From an uncultured Selenomonadales bacterium (GTDB taxonomy: Bacteria > Bacillota > Negativicutes > Selenomonadales > Selenomonadaceae), in contig CAMNPA010000005.1 in assembly GCA_946547205.1 (NCBI GenBank), forward strand, positions 1 to 23,972: a DNA stretch of 23,972 bases, given 5' to 3'. Below the pieces are notes generated by a model that was not told where the DNA came from, did not search any database, and saw only the letters and a program-made list of their open reading frames with translations. The position numbers and the translations under genes were made by a program. Below are positions 5,709-12,226 of the stretch, piece after piece. Numbering within the stretch: position 1 is the stretch's first letter; every line of letters begins with the position of its first letter.

Positions 5709-5830
5709 GAGCCGTTGAAAGGAGGTGATAACATGTTGCTCGATTTGCTCCGTTATGTTCTTGTTCGCTGATTCTTGCCGATGAGCCGTTGAAAGGAAGT
5801 GATAACATGTTGCTCGATTTGCTCCGTTAT
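5709..5830 (+). repeat. Tandem duplication carrying ribosome site and micro-ORF
   Basis: A 48-bp core occurs at 5709-5756 and 5783-5830 with a single mismatch. A third, diverged unit (CGTTGAAAGGTGGTGATAAA, about 5858-5877) provides the ribosome site for the Phe/Pro-rich ORF. The repeated unit therefore looks like a translation-initiation cassette copied in tandem. Confidence 0.85.
5733..5771 (+). CDS. Micro-ORF, 12 residues (tandem copy 1)
   Basis: ATG follows an excellent GGAGGTG site (7 nt) and encodes MLLDLLRYVLVR. It lies in a 48-bp segment repeated at 74-bp distance, together with its ribosome site. It may be an amphipathic or leader-type peptide. No family is recognised. Coding status rests on the ribosome site and the retained duplicate. 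Confidence 0.4.
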   Translation: MLLDLLRYVLVR

Positions 5831-5842
5831 ATAGTTCGCTGA
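5807..5842 (+). CDS. Micro-ORF, 11 residues (tandem copy 2)
   Basis: Duplicate of the preceding micro-ORF, encoding MLLDLLRYIVR. The frame is kept although the copies diverge near the end (VLVR against IVR). The ribosome site is GGAAGTG instead of GGAGGTG, the only change in the 48-bp repeated core. Confidence 0.4.
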   Translation: MLLDLLRYIVR

Positions 5843-5878
5843 TTCTTGCCGATTAGTCGTTGAAAGGTGGTGATAAAC

Positions 5879-6004
5879 ATGTTCCCGTTCCTGTTCCCGT
5901 TCCCCGATTCGTCCCCAGACCCTGATATGTCTCCGTTCCCTGATGTGTTCCCGTTCTATTCTCCGTTGCCGTTCCCGTTGCCATTCCCGTTCCCGCGTCT
6001 GTAA
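5879..6004 (+). CDS. Micro-ORF, 41-residue Phe/Pro-rich peptide
   Basis: ATG at 5879 follows AGGTGGTG with good spacing, and TAA ends at 6004. Of 41 residues, 14 are Pro and 10 are Phe (FPFLFPFP at the N-terminus, PLPFPFPRL at the C-terminus), with DSSPDPD in the middle. The DNA is a degenerate CCGTTC-type repeat, so the peptide may have grown by slippage. I recognise no family. The minus strand of the same stretch is also open (Gly/Thr repeat) but has no ribosome site, so the plus frame is preferred. Confidence 0.4.
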   Translation: MFPFLFPFPDSSPDPDMSPFPDVFPFYSPLPFPLPFPFPRL

Positions 6005-6039
6005 TGTGAGATTTGTCGACGATTGGAGGTGATTGAAAA

Positions 6040-6093
6040 ATGCAGAGTGACAAAGTAGACAAAAGAGACAAAATTTTTTTAGCCGTTGCGTGA
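6040..6093 (+). CDS. Possible 17-residue micro-ORF running into a terminator
   Basis: ATG follows GGAGGTGATTGAAAA. The frame MQSDKVDKRDKIFLAVA stops within the terminator stem, as does its counterpart at 533-577. The shared SDKV/NDKV start and FLAVA end make the two a pair, but the end is imposed by the hairpin. Confidence 0.3.
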   Translation: MQSDKVDKRDKIFLAVA

Positions 6094-6115
6094 AAACGTA
6101 GCGGCGATTTTTTTT
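6082..6115 (+). terminator. Terminator of micro-ORF module 2
   Basis: A 10-bp stem (6082-6091 with 6096-6105), GAAA loop, then eight T. The G-U pairs fit plus-strand RNA. Near-identical to 566-598. Confidence 0.8.
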
Positions 6116-6132
6116 GCAAAGCTGTCAAAAGT

Positions 6133-6162
6133 AAAAGCCCGCCGAGTTTTTTCGACGAGCTT
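6133..6162 (-). terminator. Terminator of mini-array 2
   Basis: An 11-bp stem (6135-6145 with 6152-6162) complete only in minus-strand RNA, where two pairs are G-U. In plus-strand RNA they would be C-A mismatches. Homologous to the hairpin left of mini-array 1. Confidence 0.65.
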
Positions 6163-6165
6163 TTT

Positions 6166-6329
6166 TTTCTGACACCGCAAGCGGTAAGAATCGATCTGAC
6201 AAATTCACAGTAAGGTTTCACCGTTTCAAAACCGTAAACGGTAAGAACCTTACGTAAGTTAATGACAAAATAATCGAACCGTTCCGCAAAGAGGTTTCTT
6301 CGTTTCAAAACCGCAAACGGTAAGAACTG
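6166..6329 (-). CRISPR. Leaderless CRISPR mini-array 2
   Basis: A degenerate distal repeat (6166 to about 6192), a 36-bp repeat missing one G (6223-6258), a 43-bp spacer (6259-6301) and a truncated repeat (6302 to about 6329). The distal spacer is short (about 6193-6222). The layout matches mini-array 1: terminator on the left, promoter fused to the truncated repeat on the right, no leader. The truncated repeat has GCGG instead of ACGG in its hairpin but can still pair. Read right to left it diverges from cas10. Confidence 0.85.
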
Positions 6330-6334
6330 AAAGT

Positions 6335-6363
6335 TTTATAACACAGCGGGCGACGAAATGCAA
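6335..6363 (-). promoter_or_regulatory. Promoter of mini-array 2
   Basis: Minus strand TTGCAT (6358-6363), 17 bp, TATAAA (6335-6340), the same hexamers and spacing as the mini-array 1 promoter. Confidence 0.75.
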
Positions 6364-6386
6364 GAAAAATTTTTCGGCGCAGATTC

Positions 6387-6415
6387 TTGCAAAAATTTTC
6401 GCAACGGCGCATAAT
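6387..6415 (+). promoter_or_regulatory. Promoter of the cas10 effector operon
   Basis: TTGCAA (6387-6392), 17 bp, CATAAT (6410-6415). It lies 21 bp before cas10 and diverges from the mini-array 2 promoter, with 23 bp between the two -35 boxes. No other promoter was seen in the gap-free operon that follows. Confidence 0.6.
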
Positions 6416-6435
6416 GGCGGAAAGGTGGTGAATTG

Positions 6436-8091
6436 ATGATTCAGAAAAATTATAAAGCGTTGCTGTTCGACACGCGCAGCATTCAACGCTACATTTATTC
6501 GGGCAACAAACTTCGCACGAACGTCGGCGCGTCGTACATAGTCGACAGAATTTTTTTCGACGTGCTGATTAATGGCGTGCTTAAGGAAATGTATCCCGAT
6601 GAAAATTTTTCGGCTGATGACGCGTGGGAATCGACCAATGACGATGCGACACCGTGGAACGACATGAAAAATTGTTGCGTGGCGTATATCGGCGGCGGCA
6701 ATGCTCTGTTGCTCTTCAACGATGACAAACGCGTTGAGGTCGTCCAAAAATTCACGCGCAAACTTCTGACGGACTGTCCCGGCTTGAAAGTCGGAGCGGC
6801 TCTCGGCAAGTTGGAGATTGTCGACGGCAAGCTTAATCAAGACGACATCGATAAACTTTACGGCGAACTGAAGGCGAATCAGAACAACATTTTTCCGACG
6901 GTCAACGTGCCCTACACCGGCTTAACGCTAAGTTGCGAGATAAACGGCGAGACCGCGAATTTTTACGGCAAACTCATCGACGAGAAAAAATTTTATTCGC
7001 AGGAGACAGCCGTCAAGTTCAAAGCTTCCTACGATGCCGATGACAAGTTGCGCGAACGTTTTAAGGACATTTTCAAGCGCAAAGGCTTTGATCCGCAGAT
7101 TGAGTTTGAATTCCCGTCTGAAGTCGAAAATCTCGGTCAAAAGGACGGCGAGAATTATTTTGCGATTGTCCACGTTGACGGAAACAATATGGGCTTGAAA
7201 TTTCGCACGTGCGAGAGCTTGACTGATCGGCGCAGATTGTCGCGCGAGATTCGTCGCAAAACGGAAGGCGCATTCGCTGACCTGCTCAAAAAAATTATCC
7301 GCATGAAAATTTCCGGCGGTTTCAATAAAACGTTGAAGCTCGACAAGAATTTTTTGCCGATACGTCCGCTGATTATCGGCGGTGACGACGTGACGTTTCT
7401 TTGTCCCGCGAACATGGCGATTCTTTTCACGAAAACGCTAATTGAACTTTTGGACGACGATAAAAATTGCGACGCCGAAAACTTGACGCAGAAAATTTCA
7501 CGGCACATGGACGCTTGCGCAGGCATTGCGATTTTGCCGACAAAGTATCCGTTTTTTCGCGGCTACGACCTTGCCGAACAACTTTGCGACTCTGCGAAAA
7601 AATCCATGCGTGAACTTGCTCGCGAGAAAAATTTTTCGGCGGAAGAAAATCTTCGCGGTTCAAGTTGGCTCGACTTTGCGATTTTGCACGGTGAACAGGC
7701 TCCGACGCTTGAGCAGATTCGCGCGAGTGAATATCGCGGTGCGCAGGACAGAAATTTGCATTTCGGGCCGTATCGACTTTGCAACGACGCCGCACCTGAT
7801 GACCGTCTGCACAATTTGGAAAATCTGCTTTCTTGCACGGCTCAATTTCCCTACGTTATGGCGAACAACAAAATCAAAGAGTTGCGCGGAATTCTTCAAC
7901 GCGGCACGGACGAGACGGAAAAATTTTTGCGGCAGTTGCGTCATCAAAAGCAAGATTTGCCGGACGTGAAAGATTGGGCAGACTTCAGAGCAACGCTTTG
8001 GCACGACAAGCAAACGCCTTACGTTGACGCGATAGAGCTGGTGGATTTTTATGATGAGGAGGTTGCGGAGCTGTGGCAGAATTTGACGTGA
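6436..8091 (+). CDS. cas10: Cas10, type III large subunit, HD-less
   Basis: Signature subunit that senses bound target RNA and makes cyclic oligoadenylate from ATP. The 551-residue protein opens directly with the first palm region (ALLFDTRSIQRYIYSGNKL, then YIGGGNALLLF near 84-94). The second palm has FAIVHVDGNNMG (242-253) and the catalytic GGDD at 315-318 (IIGGDDVTFL). The helical C-terminal domain follows. No N-terminal HD nuclease domain is present, and the protein is short for Cas10, so DNA cleavage by this subunit is not expected and defence should depend on cOA signalling. ATG at 6436 is preferred over TTG at 6433 because of its spacing from AGGTGG (6423-6428). It overlaps the next gene by 19 bp. 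HD loss and the neighbouring csx10 fit subtype III-D. Confidence 0.93.
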   Translation: MIQKNYKALLFDTRSIQRYIYSGNKLRTNVGASYIVDRIFFDVLINGVLKEMYPDENFSADDAWESTNDDATPWNDMKNCCVAYIGGGNALLLFNDDKRVEVVQKFTRKLLTDCPGLKVGAALGKLEIVDGKLNQDDIDKLYGELKANQNNIFPTVNVPYTGLTLSCEINGETANFYGKLIDEKKFYSQETAVKFKASYDADDKLRERFKDIFKRKGFDPQIEFEFPSEVENLGQKDGENYFAIVHVDGNNMGLKFRTCESLTDRRRLSREIRRKTEGAFADLLKKIIRMKISGGFNKTLKLDKNFLPIRPLIIGGDDVTFLCPANMAILFTKTLIELLDDDKNCDAENLTQKISRHMDACAGIAILPTKYPFFRGYDLAEQLCDSAKKSMRELAREKNFSAEENLRGSSWLDFAILHGEQAPTLEQIRASEYRGAQDRNLHFGPYRLCNDAAPDDRLHNLENLLSCTAQFPYVMANNKIKELRGILQRGTDETEKFLRQLRHQKQDLPDVKDWADFRATLWHDKQTPYVDAIELVDFYDEEVAELWQNLT

Positions 8092-8732
8092 CGCTTGAAA
8101 TTTTGTCGCCGATTCATTTAGGTTCCGGGCAGGCTGACGTAAATCTTGACGCGGAAATTGTTCACGACGCGCTCGGCTTTCCGTATTTTCCCGCCAAAAG
8201 ATTCAAAGGCTTGCTTTACGAGAGCGCGGTTGAGATTTTGGAAATGTTTGAGTTGAGCGGACTCGGCGCGCAAGATTCACGGCTTGAAGAAATTTTTCAT
8301 CGGCATCGGCACTTGAAAAGCGATCCACAGCTTATCGTGCCGAATTTTTATATTTATCCTGCCGATGAGTACGAAAAATTTTGCGCGGAATGGAAATGGT
8401 TGCAGTGGAAATATCCCGAAGTTTTCACGGCGGCTGACGTTTTGAAGGCGTTCACGTCGTTACGTTATCAAACAAAATTGGAAGACGGCATTGCGGCAGA
8501 TAAGACGTTGCGAAATTTGCGCGTGCTTGATGCGGGAACGAAATTTTACGGGCGAATCACATTGCTCAACGGCAATAAAAAAGTCGTCGAACTTTTGGCA
8601 TTGGCGATGAAAAATTTATCGGTGGCGGGCACGAAAAGAAATCGCGGCTTCGGACGAATCAAATGCACGGCGAAATTCGACGGCACGACATCAGATAAAA
8701 TCGTCCAAAAATTTTTCGCGAAAGGAGCATGA
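8073..8732 (+). CDS. cas7: Cas7-like RAMP (Csm3-like backbone subunit)
   Basis: A 219-residue RAMP protein, probably one of the backbone subunits that hold the crRNA. It shows the family's early motif SPIHLGSG, then LDAEIVHDALGFPYFPAKRFKG, where D26 aligns by eye with the target-cleaving Asp of Csm3. The glycine-rich loop GTKRNRGFGRIKC lies near the C-terminus. A GTG start at 8073 lies within the cas10 end, with AGGAGG upstream. Its stop overlaps the start region of csx10. A single-domain Csm3-like protein next to cas10 is expected in subtype III-D. How many copies assemble is unknown. Confidence 0.85.
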   Translation: MAEFDVTLEILSPIHLGSGQADVNLDAEIVHDALGFPYFPAKRFKGLLYESAVEILEMFELSGLGAQDSRLEEIFHRHRHLKSDPQLIVPNFYIYPADEYEKFCAEWKWLQWKYPEVFTAADVLKAFTSLRYQTKLEDGIAADKTLRNLRVLDAGTKFYGRITLLNGNKKVVELLALAMKNLSVAGTKRNRGFGRIKCTAKFDGTTSDKIVQKFFAKGA

Positions 8733-8734
8733 AC

Positions 8735-10318
8735 ATGCGTCGATTAAAATTTTCAATTCGGACGTTGTCGCCGGTCGTTCTCACGTCGACGAGCAATGCG
8801 ACGGTGCTGACGGGCACACACGCGGCATTTAGCGGCTCGATAATTCGCGGAATTATGGCATCGCGTTTCGTTGAAGTGCAAAAACTTCACGACGAGGCGC
8901 ACGATGAAACTTTCCGCGAAATTTTTTTTGGCGGACTTCGATTTTTGCCGGCGAATCCCGAAATTTTTGGCGAACGTTCATTTGTATTGCCGCTGTCACT
9001 TCAAAGCGGAAAGTCGGGCACCGATGACGGCGACAAAGTTCAAGACTTGCTCGACGATGAAAATTCTCGGAAAGGCTACAAAAGTTTTCGCGGCTACGGC
9101 GTGCGCAAAGACGGAAAATTTTTCACGGCGCGTGTTAAAACGAATATGTTCATGCACATGAGCCGCAGCGACAAAGTCAACGTCGACGGCAAGGAAATTT
9201 TTGAACGGCTTGCGGGCAAAAGTTCGGGCGGCGGAATTTACAATTACGAGGCACTTGATGCGGGACAAAATTTTTGCGGCGAGATTGTCGGCGATGAAAA
9301 GCTTCTGATGAAATTGCGCGACGGACTGAATTTGGACGGCGGCAAGATGATTGCTTACGTTGGTCGGTCGAAGTTCACGCAATACGGCAAATGTCTCGTG
9401 ATGTTCGGAGAAATTGAGCGGCTCAACGGAAATTTTTCGGACAGAATTTTTCTGCGACTGGACACGCCGCTAATTCCCGTCGACGATTGTTTTATCAGCG
9501 CGGAAAAAATTTTGACGACAGAAATTATCGGCAAGCTCGGCGGAAGATTTTCACTTGGAAAATTTTTTGCGTCGGGCGGCGAAGTAGAAAATTTCGTCGT
9601 GCCTTGGAGCATGAAACGCCCGCGAGTATCGACGTTGGCAGCAGGCACAGTCTTTGAGCTGAAAATTTCCGCGCCACTGACAACTGACGACAAAAAGTTT
9701 TTGCTCGAAAAAATCTACGGCGGCTTCGGAATGCGCACGGAAGAAGGCTACGGACAACTTCGACTTTGGACGCCTGAAAATTCGACTAAGGGCAAACTCG
9801 ACGACGACGAACCTTCGCAACCGAAATTTTCAGACGACACAATCAAGCTCGCGAAAAAAATTTTGGCAGCACGACTTTTGGAGCAAGTCAGAATTTACGC
9901 GCACGAAGACGCCAAAAAACTTGGTATGCAACTGGAACGCGGGAACATGGCGCATTTTTTCACGCGGCTCGGCAAAATTTTATCGGCTGTCGGCAAAGAA
10001 AACGTTCGCGAAAATTTCAGAGCGCGGCTGGAACTTGAGATTCGTCCGCACAGTCAATTTGAAGAACATCTGGATACTTTGCGCATGTCGAACGACCGAA
10101 AATTTTTAGACGTGCTCACGTGTCAAGCACCGTTGCCGGTTGATTCGCGCAGCATGTCAGAGGAACTTGACTTGAAAAAAATTCGACCGTTGATTGACAA
10201 GCTGAAACTTCCGCTTGAAGATTTGTCGAAGGATAAAATTCATTGGGAGTATTTGACGAATTATTTTCGATTCGCGCGGAAAATTGCGGCGTCGAAAGGT
10301 GGTGCGGAGCGTGGATAA
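8735..10318 (+). CDS. csx10: Csx10, Cas5-like subunit of type III-D
   Basis: The Cas5-group RAMP that is the hallmark of subtype III-D and should cap the 5' tag of the crRNA. In 527 residues it has FSGSIIRGIMASRF (about 32-45), AYVGRSKFTQYG (208-218) and a late glycine-rich loop GGFGMRTEEGYGQLRLW (329-345). From about residue 366 to the end the sequence is charged and helix-forming, without RAMP motifs. ATG at 8735 gives 7-nt spacing from AAAGGAG; the ATG at 8729 that overlaps the previous stop is too close. The helical C-terminus might do the job of the missing small subunit, which is inference. It overlaps the next gene by 8 bp. Confidence 0.88.
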   Translation: MRRLKFSIRTLSPVVLTSTSNATVLTGTHAAFSGSIIRGIMASRFVEVQKLHDEAHDETFREIFFGGLRFLPANPEIFGERSFVLPLSLQSGKSGTDDGDKVQDLLDDENSRKGYKSFRGYGVRKDGKFFTARVKTNMFMHMSRSDKVNVDGKEIFERLAGKSSGGGIYNYEALDAGQNFCGEIVGDEKLLMKLRDGLNLDGGKMIAYVGRSKFTQYGKCLVMFGEIERLNGNFSDRIFLRLDTPLIPVDDCFISAEKILTTEIIGKLGGRFSLGKFFASGGEVENFVVPWSMKRPRVSTLAAGTVFELKISAPLTTDDKKFLLEKIYGGFGMRTEEGYGQLRLWTPENSTKGKLDDDEPSQPKFSDDTIKLAKKILAARLLEQVRIYAHEDAKKLGMQLERGNMAHFFTRLGKILSAVGKENVRENFRARLELEIRPHSQFEEHLDTLRMSNDRKFLDVLTCQAPLPVDSRSMSEELDLKKIRPLIDKLKLPLEDLSKDKIHWEYLTNYFRFARKIAASKGGAERG

Positions 10319-11660
10319 ATCAAGCGTTATCGGGAAAATTTTAATCACGGGCAAATTGGTTTTAAAGTCGCCGTTGCTGATTGGTGACGGCTTGGGCGAG
10401 ACTGCCGAAAATTTTAGCGATGTGCATGTTCTGAAAAATGCCGCTGATGAGCCGTTTATTCCCGGAACGTCACTTTGCGGAGTGTTGCGCGATTGGCTCG
10501 ACAAAATTTCGCCTGAATTCGTCGTGAAGATTTTCGGCAACTTGGACGATATGCAGAGTTCGATTCAGCTTGATGACATTGCGCTTGAAAACGGCGAGAT
10601 AATTTTTCGCGACGGCGTGCGGCTTGACGGCGTAACGGGCACTGTTGACGGCAGCGGCAAATATGATTTTGAAGTCGTTGAACGAGGCGCGACGGGCGAT
10701 CTTCGGCTGCTGATGACGTTGCGCGTTGCTCATGTCGATCAAAAAATTTTCGACGCAAAAAATTATTCGCTCGATGAAATTATCAAAGTCATTGCTCGAT
10801 TGCTGAAAAAACTTCAAGACGGAATAAGGCTCGGCGCGCTCACGACGAAAGGTTTCGGGCTGGTCGTCGTTGAAAATTTGAACGCGTGCATTTACGATTT
10901 CCGCAAAAAATCTGACGTTGCCGCGTGGCTTCTCGAAAAAACTTCGCCGCATAAAATTTCGCCTTCGACTGAAAAAAATTTGGCAAGCCCGAAAGATTTC
11001 GTTGTCGACGCAAACTTTAAGTTCAATTCGTCGTTTATCGTTCGCGATTACGCTGTTTCCGATTCGGACAAGGAGAAAAAAATTTCTGCGGTCACGATGA
11101 AAAGTCGTGGCGAATTCGTCATTCCCGGCACGAGTCTCAAAGGAATTCTTCGGCACCGCGCGGAGTACATTTGCAAAAAATTCGACGTCGATAAAAATTT
11201 TTTGGAAGAGCTGATGGGCACGACGGAGCGCAAAAGCCGATTCATTGTTGCGGAAAGTTACGTTGCGGCGAAAAATTTTTCCGAAGTCGTTCACAGGCGG
11301 ACGAAAATTGACAGATTCACCGGCGGGACGATGCAAGGGACGCTGTTCACGACGAAACCGGCTTATCAAAAAATTTCGGACTTGCCGACGCTCAAGATAC
11401 ATTTCGAGATTCGCGGCGCAAAAGATTCGGAAATAGGTCTGGCGATTTTTTTGTTGCGCGACATGTGGCTTGGTCACGTGGCGATTGGCGGCGAAAAATC
11501 CGTTGGACGCGGCACAATCAGCGGACTTTCTGCCGAAATGAATTTTGACGGCAAAACTTACAAACTCGGCGCGAACGGAAAAATTTTGGTCGGCGACAAG
11601 ACGGAGCTTGAAAAATTTGCGGCGGCTCTGAAAAATTTCGCGGGAGGTGTCGACAAATGA
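10311..11660 (+). CDS. cas7: Fused double Cas7 RAMP (Cas7x2)
   Basis: A 449-residue protein made of two Cas7-like domains in tandem. Domain 1 (about 1-215) has SPLLIGDG, SDVHVLKNAADEPFIPGTSLCG with D37 at the Csm3 catalytic position, and the loop GALTTKGFGLVVV. Domain 2 (about 230-449) has FVIPGTSLKGILRHRAEY, HRRTKIDRFTGGTMQGTLF and the loop IGGEKSVGRGTISG. Its equivalent of the catalytic Asp looks absent (ISAVTMK). Such fusions are known in subtype III-D2 and are regarded as steps toward the single-chain III-E effectors. GTG at 10311, preceded by AAAGGTGGTG, is preferred to an upstream in-frame start inside csx10. Confidence 0.85.
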   Translation: MDKSSVIGKILITGKLVLKSPLLIGDGLGETAENFSDVHVLKNAADEPFIPGTSLCGVLRDWLDKISPEFVVKIFGNLDDMQSSIQLDDIALENGEIIFRDGVRLDGVTGTVDGSGKYDFEVVERGATGDLRLLMTLRVAHVDQKIFDAKNYSLDEIIKVIARLLKKLQDGIRLGALTTKGFGLVVVENLNACIYDFRKKSDVAAWLLEKTSPHKISPSTEKNLASPKDFVVDANFKFNSSFIVRDYAVSDSDKEKKISAVTMKSRGEFVIPGTSLKGILRHRAEYICKKFDVDKNFLEELMGTTERKSRFIVAESYVAAKNFSEVVHRRTKIDRFTGGTMQGTLFTTKPAYQKISDLPTLKIHFEIRGAKDSEIGLAIFLLRDMWLGHVAIGGEKSVGRGTISGLSAEMNFDGKTYKLGANGKILVGDKTELEKFAAALKNFAGGVDK

Positions 11661-12226
11661 GCGGTTTGGATTTGGCAAAGCAATTCGGCTTGAAACTCGG
11701 CGAATGCAAAAAAATTTCGGAGGACGTTGAATATTCGGCGCGAGAGCTTGAAAAAAATCTGTACGGAAAAATCATGAGCGGGATTTTTATCGCGTGGCAA
11801 ATTCAGAATATCATTTGGGGAAAATTCGACGGAGAAAAATTTTTCACGCCGAAACCGTTCAACGTCGACGATTGGCTTGAGTGTCGCATTTTCAATATCG
11901 GCGCGGAAATTCATCTGAAACGTGCGGGCGATAAATTTGTCGGGCGATACGTTCGCGATGAAGTTGGCACGGGAAATTTTTATGTCGACAGCTTCGCGCG
12001 ACTTTTGGGCGAAAACGTTTCGGCGGAGAACGGTTGGATAAAATTGGAAGACGAGTTGCGAAAAATTTCCATGACGATTCCTGTTGACGGCGACGAAAAA
12101 TTTTACGGGCTCTTGACGCGAAATTATATCGGCAGCGACGCGGCGACGGGCTTGAGCGGCTACGACGACTATCGATTTGTCGCGATTGAAAATGCTTGGG
12201 ACGGTGATTTGAATGGCGACGTTTAA
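11657..12226 (+). CDS. csx19: Csx19-like type III-D accessory protein
   Basis: A 189-residue protein with the organisation of the Csx19/TIGR03984 group. An N-terminal region with FIAWQIQNIIWGKFD (about 44-58) is followed by FNIGAEIHLKR (about 79-89) and GRYVRDE. The C-terminus has YGLLTRNYIGSDAATGLSGY then DDYRFVAIE. Csx19 is found with csx10 in III-D operons, and its role is not well defined. ATG overlaps the preceding stop (ATGA) with GGGAGGTG 7 nt upstream, and the end overlaps the next gene by 14 bp. The family name rests on remembered motif similarity and operon context. Confidence 0.7.
   Translation: MSGLDLAKQFGLKLGECKKISEDVEYSARELEKNLYGKIMSGIFIAWQIQNIIWGKFDGEKFFTPKPFNVDDWLECRIFNIGAEIHLKRAGDKFVGRYVRDEVGTGNFYVDSFARLLGENVSAENGWIKLEDELRKISMTIPVDGDEKFYGLLTRNYIGSDAATGLSGYDDYRFVAIENAWDGDLNGDV

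Noticed and set aside
6193..6222. Mini-array 2 distal spacer as a guide against the cas promoter region (self-regulation)
   Set aside because: Only an 8-base match (ATTCACAG) to the shared 16-bp box was seen. That is expected by chance, and I saw no longer match of any mini-array spacer in the window.
5853..6308. 151-residue minus-strand Gly/Thr-repeat frame
   Set aside because: Antisense of the CCGTTC-type repeat, crosses a terminator and a CRISPR mini-array, and has no ribosome site.
10470..11678. 402-residue minus-strand frame inside the double Cas7 gene
   Set aside because: Antisense shadow of a gene with clear RAMP motifs, with Arg/Asn-rich composition and no family resemblance.
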